Positions 1-8,223 of a DNA stretch of 64,000 bases are shown piece by piece. Origin of the DNA: Minisyncoccota bacterium (GTDB taxonomy: Bacteria; Patescibacteriota; Minisyncoccia; Minisyncoccales; Minisyncoccaceae). Position numbers and translations under genes: made by a program. Numbering within the stretch: the stretch's first letter is position 1; the number at the start of each line of letters is the position of its first letter. The notes beneath the pieces are model-generated. The model was given only the letters and a program-made list of their open reading frames with translations. It searched no databases and was not told the origin of the DNA. The stretch lies in the NCBI GenBank assembly GCA_028704295.1, contig JAQVLF010000001.1, forward strand, positions 1-64,000, given 5' to 3'.

Positions 1-1310
1 TGTTCATGATTAATTTTATCCCCTGAGAGGCTAAATCTTTTTTTTATTTCTTCTGCTGCTTCTTCATCTTTTTTCGTCCATCCATCAACATTGTAACAAA
101 CAGCATCGAATGAGGTATTTTCCTTATAGGGAATTAATGGTTCCGTACTAATCCCTATTATATTTTTTAATGTTGGAAATCTTAACTTAGCTACTTTACA
201 ATAATCTTGAAGCATGCCGATCCTAATTTTTCTATATTCCTCATAGGAATAAGAAAATTCGTTTGAAAAAGGTAGGAACACATAGCCAAGCTCATTATTG
301 TTTTTTTCTAAAACTATGTATCTTGGATTGTTTTTTCTAGAATCACTAAAAAACACATCTTTAAATTGTTCAGATAATATTCTTCGATGAAATCGAGGTT
401 CACTTGCTAAAAACCGCATTATTTTCTCTGTTTCTTGAAAATTATCTCCAACATAATTACTAAAATGCTCTATAATATCATCCCAAAGATAACTTATCTG
501 ATTTTTAGTTCTATGCAAGATTTTTCTAGGATTTTTATTAAAAATCTCCCAAGAACCCTCATCGAAAAACAACATATTTAGATCAAGTGAATCTTTAGAT
601 TCATTCTTTAAATTATTTTTATGCTGCAAATAAAAAGCTAACAATTCCTCTTCTCCTGTATAAGATATTATTTTGCCTGAAGTTAAAAATTTCCCTTTTT
701 CTTCTAAGTATTTTATAAAATCTGGGGCTGTATCTAATTCATTTAATATTATGTCCAAAGAAGAATCATCTAGAAAATGAACAAATGTTTTATCTTTATC
801 TAAAATACCTAGAACAAAAGGGGTATTATGATTGTCTTTACCCACAATTCCCGAATTAAATATTAAACTTCCAGTTTTTCCCAACTTACCACACTCTTCA
901 GATGCTCCATGAGCAACAACAATTAAATGAAATTTTATATCCAACCCTTTTAATGAAAATGGAATTTTGCGATTACATTTACCATCTAAAAAAATCTTGT
1001 CGGGAAAATTATTAATCCACCTTTCTGCCCCCCAAAGTTGTTTTGCAGACTTCATTACAGCTCTCTTGAACCATCTCTTCCAGTCTTTTGTTGTGTCTCC
1101 CGAATTAGGAAACTTACAATTTTTATCTGAAAAAATAATAACATGATTCTTAAAAACAACTAACGTATCACAAATTTCTTTTCCATCACCCTCATTACTT
1201 TTCCCTTGATCTTTAAAAACTCTAGGATATGTCCAAAGAGAAAGAAATGCTTTTGTGCACATCTTATTTAAATATTTTTCACTTTCTGTAATTCCATTAT
1301 TTTTTTTCAT
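1..1310 (-). CDS. Nuclease-like protein of a defence island, C-terminus beyond the window
   Basis: An open frame runs from an ATG at 1310 to the window edge, about 436 residues without a stop. The N-terminal part reads GDGKEICDTLVVF (about 42-54) followed by VIIFSDK (about 58-64). This acidic, beta-strand, D-x-K arrangement resembles a PD-(D/E)xK nuclease core. It is followed by a basic, aromatic stretch around KDWKRWFKRAV. I have seen similar proteins annotated only as hypothetical, so the nuclease call rests on the motif. The gene starts 2 bp after the stop of the upstream HNH-like gene, so the two are almost certainly co-transcribed and possibly translationally coupled. It is the last visible gene of a minus-strand accessory operon. 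Confidence 0.6.
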   Translation of the reverse strand, partial: MKKNNGITESEKYLNKMCTKAFLSLWTYPRVFKDQGKSNEGDGKEICDTLVVFKNHVIIFSDKNCKFPNSGDTTKDWKRWFKRAVMKSAKQLWGAERWINNFPDKIFLDGKCNRKIPFSLKGLDIKFHLIVVAHGASEECGKLGKTGSLIFNSGIVGKDNHNTPFVLGILDKDKTFVHFLDDSSLDIILNELDTAPDFIKYLEEKGKFLTSGKIISYTGEEELLAFYLQHKNNLKNESKDSLDLNMLFFDEGSWEIFNKNPRKILHRTKNQISYLWDDIIEHFSNYVGDNFQETEKIMRFLASEPRFHRRILSEQFKDVFFSDSRKNNPRYIVLEKNNNELGYVFLPFSNEFSYSYEEYRKIRIGMLQDYCKVAKLRFPTLKNIIGISTEPLIPYKENTSFDAVCYNVDGWTKKDEEAAEEIKKRFSLSGDKINHE

Positions 1311-1312
1311 AT

Positions 1313-2410
1313 CTAATATAATTTAAAAAGTCCGAAACCTTCTTGCACTCCATTATTCCATTTATTAGGATTCTTACTCATTCCTGAAAATTGATAATTA
1401 AATGGATTAAAAAAATGTCCACATCCAAAATTATCCTTATTTAATTCTTCTGGCATTTTCCCTAACTTAATAGTATATATCTTTTTTCCTAAAAAACTAA
1501 TTTGTGATAATATTTCACCATTAAACCTATAAAACGTAACTGTATGTCCAACGGCTCTCCTTTTTACAGTCTTTTCATCATATATAATAGGTTCTTGTTG
1601 AATAGAGATTAGTACTTCTTTTGTTGGCAAATCTTTCTTGCCTAAAATATAATCTTTTATAGGAATAAAATTATCATTAAATAAAATGTGTCCCATATCA
1701 GATTGAATCGCACAATAAGAAAAATAATTAAAAGAGATTTTTGCTAAAAATCGCGCTACATAAGTACCAATGTTTTGATTAACAGATATCTTAACTTCTT
1801 TGCCTTCAATCCCCTCTGATCCTGTGAATTTTCCTTGTTTTTCTTTATAATCAATACCTAATTCTCTTAATAAAGAAATTGCTTCATCTAATTTTAATCT
1901 ATCCTTATTATTTTGCATTCCAACAAAGATAGAAACATCCTCACTTCTCGTTCCCTCTAAATTTTGTATCAATTTTCTAAATTTACTAGAACCCCTTATC
2001 TTCTTCGAGTTATCTATCAATAAAATTAAATACCCATCCTTGCAATAATTTTTTATTTTTATTTGATCAACAAATTTAATACAATGCTCCCCATCTTTAT
2101 ATTCAAAAAAAGGAAAAATATCATTGAAAAAATCATCTCCTAATCCAGCAATAAAAAACATTTTGGTAAATTCTCCCCTAATTCTTACCTGATAAGAATC
2201 ATTTAAATTATACATTTGCCAAAATATACCCTCCTCAGAATCTTCCTTAAACCTTGATTCTAGAGAACTAAAAATTACAGAATTACAATTTTTACAAACA
2301 TGCCCCTTAATAGTTAGGTTCTCTCGAAAAGTTCCCAACATTCTTGGTAAAACATGCTCTGTATTAAATAATCTTTCTTCTTTTTCTTTATTGCAATAAA
2401 TACATTTCAT
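1313..2410 (-). CDS. HNH-like zinc-ribbon protein, putative endonuclease
   Basis: A 365-residue protein whose N-terminus holds CxxC (C3, C6), then EHVLPR with a histidine near residue 19, then a second CxxC (near 39-42). This CxxC-H-CxxC pattern is the zinc-binding HNH arrangement found in many phage-defence effectors. The rest, with basic and aromatic stretches, matches nothing I can name. The start overlaps the end of the upstream membrane-protein gene by 4 bp and its stop lies 2 bp before the nuclease-like gene. This implies a three-gene unit of a membrane protein and two candidate nucleases. HNH is a family-level inference; the catalytic histidine-asparagine pair cannot be verified by eye. 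Confidence 0.6.
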   Translation of the reverse strand: MKCIYCNKEKEERLFNTEHVLPRMLGTFRENLTIKGHVCKNCNSVIFSSLESRFKEDSEEGIFWQMYNLNDSYQVRIRGEFTKMFFIAGLGDDFFNDIFPFFEYKDGEHCIKFVDQIKIKNYCKDGYLILLIDNSKKIRGSSKFRKLIQNLEGTRSEDVSIFVGMQNNKDRLKLDEAISLLRELGIDYKEKQGKFTGSEGIEGKEVKISVNQNIGTYVARFLAKISFNYFSYCAIQSDMGHILFNDNFIPIKDYILGKKDLPTKEVLISIQQEPIIYDEKTVKRRAVGHTVTFYRFNGEILSQISFLGKKIYTIKLGKMPEELNKDNFGCGHFFNPFNYQFSGMSKNPNKWNNGVQEGFGLFKLY

Positions 2411-2802
2411 GACTTAAAAAACTTATTATATTTTCTTAAAATCTCATACTTTTTCTTCACATTAAAATTAGCAAGAGATTGTATGAATCCATTAAATGAA
2501 CCGCTTAATAAAACATCAATATCTTTATAAATATCATTGCATTTTCTGTAAAATTCTGGATTATTCATAACAATCTGATATTTGTACTCATTCCAAACAT
2601 TTAGATTAATCCTTTTAAGACTTTCCATATCCCCCTTTTCTATTAGTTTAATATTATTTTTTAACTCATTGGTAGCAATCTCTGTTATATTTGTATTTAT
2701 CTTATCCCGTTGTAATTTTTCACAATAAGGTATAAAAAGAGCAACCAATACCGCTAAAAATGTAGCCATTGCCGAAACGGCCTCCCAACAGATCTCACTC
2801 AT
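2407..2802 (-). CDS. Small single-span membrane protein
   Basis: A 131-residue protein. Residues about 10-26 (AMATFLAVLVALFIPY) form one membrane segment, followed by a charged, helical, probably cytoplasmic domain rich in Lys, Asn and Glu. Short proteins beginning with a WEAxSAxATFLAVLVAL-type anchor are common beside defence genes, but I cannot assign a family. It overlaps the HNH gene by 4 bp and the upstream 60-aa gene by 8 bp, so it belongs to the same operon. A membrane-anchored sensor or effector subunit is a plausible inference only. Confidence 0.55.
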   Translation of the reverse strand: MSEICWEAVSAMATFLAVLVALFIPYCEKLQRDKINTNITEIATNELKNNIKLIEKGDMESLKRINLNVWNEYKYQIVMNNPEFYRKCNDIYKDIDVLLSGSFNGFIQSLANFNVKKKYEILRKYNKFFKS

Positions 2803-2977
2803 ATTTTTTAAATTTAATATTTTTATTACTCATCTTATTCTTTATTAATGATCCATATATAATATCTACTAATCTCAACAATTCAGTTATTCCCCTCAAC
2901 GCTTCTTGATCAGATATCTCTTTATTAAACTCCTTTCTATATATTAACTTAAATTTCTCTAATTGTTTTAATATCAT
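2795..2977 (-). CDS. Small hypothetical protein, 60 aa
   Basis: A charged, mostly helical 60-residue protein with no recognisable motif. It overlaps the genes on both sides (8 bp downstream, 4 bp upstream), and that is the main evidence that it is real: the junctions have the ATGA-type geometry of translationally coupled operons. There are no cysteines and no membrane segment. Function unknown; it may be a small partner or antitoxin-like component of the surrounding module. Confidence 0.45.
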   Translation of the reverse strand: MILKQLEKFKLIYRKEFNKEISDQEALRGITELLRLVDIIYGSLIKNKMSNKNIKFKKYE

Positions 2978-3255
2978 TTTTCCTTTTTCCCTATATAATA
3001 ATTCCCTCCATTATTGGCTATCCATTCTCTCAATCTCTGCCCTCTTTCTGAATCTTTCCTACCAATCCTATGAATAAAACTAATTGTTTTACTAGGACTA
3101 CCAAAACCAAATTCATTTTCTGTTTCTTTTCTATATTCTAACTCTATATAATACAAACCCTTAATCAAATATTCAATATTATCTAAAGATAATTTAGAAA
3201 AATCAAAATTTGAAAACAATAATTCTTGACCTGTTAAACTAGGAAAGTTTGGCAA
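2974..3255 (-). CDS. Hypothetical protein, 93 aa
   Basis: A 93-residue soluble protein with an aromatic, acidic N-terminal half and a C-terminal half containing FGFGSPSKTISFIHR and a basic RKDSERGQRLREW segment. I do not recognise the family. It overlaps the 60-aa gene by 4 bp and is probably the first gene of the tightly coupled five-gene block ending at the window edge. About 75 bp of AT-rich DNA separate it from the next upstream gene; that gap could hold an internal promoter, but none is obvious. Confidence 0.45.
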   Translation of the reverse strand: MPNFPSLTGQELLFSNFDFSKLSLDNIEYLIKGLYYIELEYRKETENEFGFGSPSKTISFIHRIGRKDSERGQRLREWIANNGGNYYIGKKEK

Positions 3256-3330
3256 AAAATAATATAAATTATCTATTCAACAAATTCCATTTTTGCCAAT
3301 TTCTATATTTTATTTATTTCTTTTTCGTGT

Positions 3331-4035
3331 TTATTTGTCATTTTTAATAATCTTATTTTTATTTTGTCCATCCATAAAAGCATACATATCTACAATCTTT
3401 GCTTTTGTGTAAACAATACCTTCTATCTCCTTTTCACTATTAAAATCATATGTATGAAAATTATAAGAATCAATTATTTTCTTATTATCTAAATAAAAAT
3501 CATATATCTTTGATAAGGATTTTTTATTCAATGAATTAACTTTCATGCTCTTTTTAAAATATCTATCAAAAGCAGGCACATTCGCAAAAACACCGAGCAT
3601 TATCTTTGTAATCAATGTATCGCTTGGACTATTTTCTTTACCCAATGCATCTTTTATTTTTTCTTTTATATCTAATAAGATATAAATATTTTTATCGATA
3701 CTATAAGACGGAACATCTATTTCCCAAAGAATACGATCTTGTTCTGAGATAACTCTTATAAGATTAGAAAAATTCTTAACACTTTTCTGGAGCAAAAAAG
3801 AACCACCCCTCATCATACCCCAACTTGCTAAATAAAATCCCAACTGCAAACAACTCATTTGCATATTTTCTTTGTTAGAGATTTCATGAATTTTATCTTT
3901 TTTATAAAAAGAATAAAAATAATTATAACAAAAGTCAAAAGAGCAATATCTTTCATTGGGATATCTTCCATTATTTTTTCCCTTTCCTTTTAAAAAATAA
4001 TCTATTTGCTTTTCTATATTTATTTTTTTATTCAT
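3331..4035 (-). CDS. Hypothetical protein, 234 aa, accessory-island family
   Basis: A soluble 234-residue protein rich in aromatic residues. Distinctive patches are YCSFDFCYNYFYSF (about 31-44) and FYLASWGMMRGGSFLLQKS (about 67-85). It has no membrane segment or known catalytic motif that I can see. The WGMxRGGSFLL patch looks like a conserved family signature, and similar proteins occur in accessory regions of many bacteria, but I cannot name the family. Its start overlaps the 72-aa gene by 8 bp, so the two are probably translated together. It sits within the retron-bearing island, and a defence role is inferred from context only. Confidence 0.55.
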   Translation of the reverse strand: MNKKINIEKQIDYFLKGKGKNNGRYPNERYCSFDFCYNYFYSFYKKDKIHEISNKENMQMSCLQLGFYLASWGMMRGGSFLLQKSVKNFSNLIRVISEQDRILWEIDVPSYSIDKNIYILLDIKEKIKDALGKENSPSDTLITKIMLGVFANVPAFDRYFKKSMKVNSLNKKSLSKIYDFYLDNKKIIDSYNFHTYDFNSEKEIEGIVYTKAKIVDMYAFMDGQNKNKIIKNDK

Positions 4036-4246
4036 TACTTTTGATCACTCTAACTACTGTTCCCATAATTAAATAATTAAGATATTGTAAATCTTTCTCG
4101 TCTAATATAATTGGACTTATCTTTAATAATGACTCCGATAATAATCTTATCTCACCATCCTTCCTTAAAATCTCTTCTGTATAAAAAGCATCTCTCTTTA
4201 CCGGATGAAATATCCTCTTAACTTCTATGCCCTTTTTTTCATTCAT
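4028..4246 (-). CDS. Small hypothetical protein, 72 aa
   Basis: A charged N-terminus is followed by two predicted helices, with no recognisable motif. It overlaps the start of the 234-aa gene by 8 bp. Coupled small-large pairs of this sort are typical of regulator-effector or toxin-antitoxin modules, but nothing in the sequence identifies it as either. Upstream lies a 110-bp gap that contains an odd open stretch in frame with the preceding gene (see findings). Confidence 0.45.
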   Translation of the reverse strand: MNEKKGIEVKRIFHPVKRDAFYTEEILRKDGEIRLLSESLLKISPIILDEKDLQYLNYLIMGTVVRVIKSNE

Positions 4247-4356
4247 TATAATTAAAATTATTAATTATTTATCTCCATAACTTGTTCATATTTATCATTG
4301 TTTTCTTCAATAATAACTCTATCTGTACAAATTGTAACTTTTTTAATTTTAGCCTT

Positions 4357-4926
4357 TTAAAAATTATCTAAAGAATATTTCTTTTGCAATCCCTTTATTA
4401 ATATATTTTTTATTTCTTCATGCTTATCAGCTTCTTTTATAATCACAAAAGCCGTGTCCGAAATAAAAAGATCGAACATTTTTCCATTAAAAATATATTT
4501 AAATTCTTTTTCATCTTTTCCATTATCACATTTAATGGGCTCACTGTGTGAATTAACAAACATATTCTCATAATTTAATATTTCTTCGTTGTGCTCTGAA
4601 TTACTAATTTCTATTCTATTAAAACAATTTATATTATTCCCTTCGAATTGTTCTTCAGTTTGTTCCTTAATAAATTCTTTTATTGTTTTAGCAATTTCTT
4701 TAAAATCATCATAGGTTTGCAATGGATCATTGGGAATTTTTATTAAAAGTTGGCAGATTTCTTCTCCTTCATATTTTCCATTCTCTCTATTCATTAAAAA
4801 ATCTATAACCATTGAAGATATACCCCTACTATCAACTCCTAAAAAAGATATTGTTAATAGTTCAATTCCTATTTCATTTTTATTCCAAAATTCTTCTATA
4901 TTATTTTGTGCTTTGAATGCCATCAT
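4357..4926 (-). CDS. Hypothetical acidic protein, 189 aa
   Basis: A 189-residue acidic protein (many Glu, Asp and Asn) with no signal peptide and no recognised motif. It starts with two methionines (MMAFKAQ); either could initiate. It begins 28 bp after the stop of the retron-type reverse transcriptase and so is likely in the same transcript. As the first gene downstream of the RT it is a candidate accessory protein of the retron. That is positional inference only. Confidence 0.5.
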   Translation of the reverse strand: MMAFKAQNNIEEFWNKNEIGIELLTISFLGVDSRGISSMVIDFLMNRENGKYEGEEICQLLIKIPNDPLQTYDDFKEIAKTIKEFIKEQTEEQFEGNNINCFNRIEISNSEHNEEILNYENMFVNSHSEPIKCDNGKDEKEFKYIFNGKMFDLFISDTAFVIIKEADKHEEIKNILIKGLQKKYSLDNF

Positions 4927-4954
4927 AACTTTTTTATATTTTTTACTCTCAATA

Positions 4955-5992
4955 TCATAATTTTAAATTCATAATATTAATATCTTCACTCCTCACCTCT
5001 TTTTGCAATTGTTTTTCTCTTTCAATAATTGGAAAATATTTCCTTGCTAAAAAAGGCTCTACGGAATTTAAATAATTACACCACCCCTCTAACCAAATTA
5101 AATAAGTATGTAATGGTTTCGATGTTTGATAAAAATTCGAAGAATATTCATCTTCTCCCAATTTATCTAAAAAATAAAAATGCATTCTTAATAACTTTTT
5201 AATTTTCTTAGGAATTCTTGGCATCTCGTGATCAGAAACAGACAAACCAGTTACTATTTGACTTCTTCCCCTTTTCATGAATTTTGTTTTATTGTCATTC
5301 AAAACAAATCCATTTTTTCTTATTATACTACAAATAAAACCTAAATCTATATTATCGTTTGATGAAAATGTCATATCGTCCCCATAACGAGTATATGTAT
5401 ATATTTTTTCTTTTGAATGTTTAGAAAGTTCTTTATCGATATTCATAAAAACCATATTTGATAAAATAGGGCTAGTATAAAAACCTTGAGGAAGAAAGTT
5501 TTCTATTGTTGATATTTTTGCCAATCCAGAAGCTATGTCTTCATTCGCCCCTAACATTAAAAATACTTCTTTTACCTGATTAATTTTTATTGATTCAAAA
5601 AAATTCTTAACGTCTAAATTAATTACTATTTTTTTTCCGATATGATTCAATGCATTTGTTCTTATTCCCTTTCCTTTTACAAATCCATGGACACATTCTA
5701 ATGGATTATAGTTATTCTCTAAAAATTTTCGTATACTTTGCAAAGCAGTTTTAGAGCCTTGATTTATAGTTTCATATATCTTCCTTTTTTTTCCTTTTTT
5801 TGTATACAAATAAAAATATGCAAAATCTACAAAAGGATTATCTTTATTCTCATCATCCAACGACTTTTTTTCCACGCAAACCTTCTCTTCTTTTAATAAA
5901 TGATCTAGATACTTTAATGAAATACCCAAAAATTCTGCTAACTGGTCATTGTTTTTTAACCCTTTTATTTCTTTTAAATTTTGCATAGGCAA
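4955..5992 (-). CDS. Retron-type reverse transcriptase
   Basis: A 345-residue RT that would copy an adjacent noncoding RNA into msDNA. Visible motifs in order: IYETINQGSK (about 72-81), the retron-specific NAxxH (NALNH 113-117), LDVKNFF with the first catalytic Asp (126-132), LPQGFYTSP (167-175), catalytic YGDD (203-206), and the retron-type VTG (247-249). NAxxH plus VTG separate it from group II intron and DGR RTs. It is compact and has no fused effector domain. Upstream lies a 14-bp inverted repeat around 53 nt, placed like retron a1/a2 (see the ncRNA entry), then a DUF3800 gene. YGDD replaces the usual retron YADD, which is worth noting. Start at 5992 or 5986. Confidence 0.88.
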   Translation of the reverse strand: MPMQNLKEIKGLKNNDQLAEFLGISLKYLDHLLKEEKVCVEKKSLDDENKDNPFVDFAYFYLYTKKGKKRKIYETINQGSKTALQSIRKFLENNYNPLECVHGFVKGKGIRTNALNHIGKKIVINLDVKNFFESIKINQVKEVFLMLGANEDIASGLAKISTIENFLPQGFYTSPILSNMVFMNIDKELSKHSKEKIYTYTRYGDDMTFSSNDNIDLGFICSIIRKNGFVLNDNKTKFMKRGRSQIVTGLSVSDHEMPRIPKKIKKLLRMHFYFLDKLGEDEYSSNFYQTSKPLHTYLIWLEGWCNYLNSVEPFLARKYFPIIEREKQLQKEVRSEDINIMNLKL

Positions 5993-6009
5993 TAAAATAC
6001 GAACATATT

Positions 6010-6090
6010 TTAATCCTTGGTAAGGATACGAATTATGGTTAATATAGCTAACGAGTACGAACTCATACTCTCTAAATTACCAAGGATTAA
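6010..6090 (-). ncRNA. Candidate retron msr-msd RNA with a1/a2 inverted repeat
   Basis: A perfect 14-bp inverted repeat, TTAATCCTTGGTAA (6010-6023) with its complement at 6077-6090, encloses 53 nt directly upstream of the retron RT. Inside are two adjacent hairpins, 6053-6070 (5-bp stem) and 6038-6052 (4-bp stem), and a TTAGC near the second. The position, upstream of the RT and downstream of an effector-like gene, is that of a retron msr-msd flanked by a1/a2. At 81 nt it is shorter than characterised retron RNAs. The distal arm overlaps the DUF3800 stop codon. A regulatory stem or long-loop terminator is the alternative, but no T-tract follows. Confidence 0.55.
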
Positions 6091-6788
6091 AAAATAATCG
6101 AATTATTATCCTCCCCTATCATTAATTCATTTTTACTATTATAATAAATTCCCTTATCTATATCATATATCATTCCAATCTTAGATTTAATTAATTTGTA
6201 ATTTAAAACCCTACAAGGCTTAATCTTCACTCTATATGCTTTTAAAAATATATGATTAACATAGTCAGTAATGGCCAATAATTTCTCTTTCTTCTTACAA
6301 ATATTAACATTAAAATTAATTGTTTTTCCAATTTTTTTTGATACTCTTACCAACTCTTCCTTAAATACCTTTTTAGATATACTATTTTTAAAAATTCCAT
6401 TTTCTTCAAAAAAAATACTAATATTATTATTTTTATGTTGTAAAAATAAATTCTTAAAAAGTGCTCCTACCATCTTAATATAAATTTTTTCCTTGTCTTC
6501 TATAGTATTTTTACTAACCTTAATAAAAACCAAATAAGACCTGAAGGGTGCTTCTCTTAATAAACGGACAAATTCAGAATAAATATCTGGGTGATCCTCT
6601 GAGGCATGGAAACCTTTAAAATTTGGATTATTAAATTGAAGTTTATTCCTTATATAATTCTCCTTGTTGATAATTTCTAATCTAAGGCTTTTAACATCTT
6701 GCACTATCGAGCAACCTAAAACAAAAATTTCACAATTACTATCCACACTCAAACTTCCTCCTTCGTCAACGTAAAAACTTATCTCCAT
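6087..6788 (-). CDS. DUF3800 family protein, putative retron effector
   Basis: A 233-residue protein beginning MEISFYVDEGG, the acidic N-terminal signature of DUF3800, which is thought to have an RNase H-like fold. Further acidic residues appear in FFEENG (about 120s) and AITDYVNHIF (about 170s), as expected for a nuclease-like core. DUF3800 proteins are among the effector classes reported with retrons (type VII in my recollection of the classification). The gene lies directly upstream of the candidate msr-msd RNA and RT, on the same strand, which fits an effector-ncRNA-RT unit. An AGGA five bases upstream supports the start. Confidence 0.75.
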   Translation of the reverse strand: MEISFYVDEGGSLSVDSNCEIFVLGCSIVQDVKSLRLEIINKENYIRNKLQFNNPNFKGFHASEDHPDIYSEFVRLLREAPFRSYLVFIKVSKNTIEDKEKIYIKMVGALFKNLFLQHKNNNISIFFEENGIFKNSISKKVFKEELVRVSKKIGKTINFNVNICKKKEKLLAITDYVNHIFLKAYRVKIKPCRVLNYKLIKSKIGMIYDIDKGIYYNSKNELMIGEDNNSIIF

Positions 6789-6839
6789 ATTTTCCTATAA
6801 TTTTTTATTGCAATTTCTAATATATCCATAATATTCATA

Positions 6840-6873
6840 TTAAAATTAAAAAACACCCAAATTAAAGGGTGTT
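6840..6873 (-). terminator. Terminator after tRNA-Gln
   Basis: The 7-bp stem AACACCC/GGGTGTT (6852-6858 with 6867-6873) is followed on the minus strand by a T-rich run (TTTTTTAATTTT). It lies about 90 bp beyond the tRNA and ahead of the DUF3800 gene, so it separates the tRNA transcript from the accessory operon. Confidence 0.7.
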
Positions 6874-6961
6874 CCCGTCGTAATTAATTATTAATAATTT
6901 ACTTAATATCTTAATCATATAAGTTTGTTTAATTTTAACGCATCTCGTACCGCGCTCAACT

Positions 6962-7035
6962 TGGCTGTGGGACTAGGATTCGAACCTAGATTAATGGGAC
7001 CAAAACCCATCGTCCTACCGTTAGACGATCCCACA
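6962..7035 (-). tRNA. tRNA-Gln (anticodon TTG)
   Basis: The complete cloverleaf reads on the minus strand: acceptor TGTGGGA/TCCCACA, D arm with GGTAGG, anticodon stem ATGGG/CCCAT around loop TTTTGGT (anticodon TTG), T arm CTAGG-TTCGAAT-CCTAG, discriminator G and an encoded CCA (6962-6964). UUG decodes CAA/CAG glutamine. It lies about 50 bp upstream of neither core operon: dnaX is on the 5' side and the accessory island begins on its 3' side, a common arrangement when elements integrate at tRNA 3' ends. Confidence 0.95.
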
Positions 7036-7082
7036 ATATTTGTTTTTCAACGAATTTATCTTAATGTATTTTATTAAAAAAA

Positions 7083-8186
7083 TCAACTTTTTTTAGCTTG
7101 ATAGAAATAATCTATCAAAGCTAATTCCATTGGAAGCTGAGGAATAGAAGAAAACTTCCTTTTATTCTCTGCTTCTAAAAGTAAATTAAGAATCAACTTC
7201 AAGTCTTCTCCAGTAAATCTCTCTGACTGACTTACCATTCTCTCTTTTGTCTCTTTAGTCTCTCCAACAATAATATCATTTATCAAATCCTTATTAATCT
7301 TTAGAATAAGTAGCTTCCTTAAAAAATTAGTAATAGTTTTACTAAATTCTTCAATGTTTAATCCTCTCTCAATATTTTCATTCAAGTACTTTATTGCTAA
7401 AGGAATATTCTTATCAATTAAAAACTCTGTAAAGTCAAAAGCTAAACTTAAATCAACTAAACCAAGCATGTCTTGTATATCCTCAACCTTTATTTCTTTT
7501 TTAGAAGTAAAGTTTAGAATCTGATCAAATATTCCTTCTGCGTCACGCAAAGCTCCATCAGCTGAAGCAGCAATCAATTCTAAAGCTTCTTTCTCTACTA
7601 TTACCCCTTCTTTTTGAGCAATCTCTTCTAATTTAGAAACAATTTCTTTAATAGTTAATTTGTAAAAATCAAATCTTTGACATCTTGATGCAATGGTAGA
7701 AATCATCTTATGAGCTTCAGTTGTAGCTAAAATAAATACAACGTATTCTGGCGGTTCTTCTAATATTTTTAAAAGCGCATTGGCAGCATCTTTTGATAAT
7801 TGATGAGCCTCATCTAATATTAGCACCTTATACTTTAATAAATTAGGCTTGTACCTAATAGAATCCCTGAGTGATCTAATATCATCAATTCCTCTATTTG
7901 AAGCTGCATCTATTTCAATTAAATCAACAGCACTTCCTTTATTAATTTCTTGGCACGCAACACATTCATTACAAGGTTCAAACCCTTTTCTGTTCTGGCA
8001 GTTTATAGCTTTAGCAAAAAGCCTTGCCATAGATGTCTTTCCAGTACCTCTATGCCCTGAAAACAAATAAGCATGAGCAATTGAATTTAACTCAATCTCA
8101 TTTTTAAGAGTCTGTATTACATGGTTTTGAGCAGTAAAGTCTTTAAACTGCTGTGGACGATATTTTCTGTATAAAACTTGCTTCAT
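7083..8186 (-). CDS. dnaX: DNA polymerase III subunit gamma/tau (clamp loader), short form
   Basis: A clamp-loader ATPase that loads the sliding clamp at replication forks. N-terminal YRKYRPQQF, Walker A GHRGTGKTS (about 44-52), the four-Cys zinc site (near 63-78), Walker B LILDEAHQ (about 122-129) and the SRC sensor ASRCQR are all visible. At 367 residues it corresponds to the gamma ATPase part plus the collar and lacks the tau extensions that contact polymerase and helicase, as is common in reduced CPR genomes. Two small structured RNA candidates lie just upstream on the same strand. Confidence 0.96.
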   Translation of the reverse strand: MKQVLYRKYRPQQFKDFTAQNHVIQTLKNEIELNSIAHAYLFSGHRGTGKTSMARLFAKAINCQNRKGFEPCNECVACQEINKGSAVDLIEIDAASNRGIDDIRSLRDSIRYKPNLLKYKVLILDEAHQLSKDAANALLKILEEPPEYVVFILATTEAHKMISTIASRCQRFDFYKLTIKEIVSKLEEIAQKEGVIVEKEALELIAASADGALRDAEGIFDQILNFTSKKEIKVEDIQDMLGLVDLSLAFDFTEFLIDKNIPLAIKYLNENIERGLNIEEFSKTITNFLRKLLILKINKDLINDIIVGETKETKERMVSQSERFTGEDLKLILNLLLEAENKRKFSSIPQLPMELALIDYFYQAKKS

Positions 8187-8223
8187 ATTAAACTTATTCT
8201 ACTACTTTAAAAAGTAAAAATCA

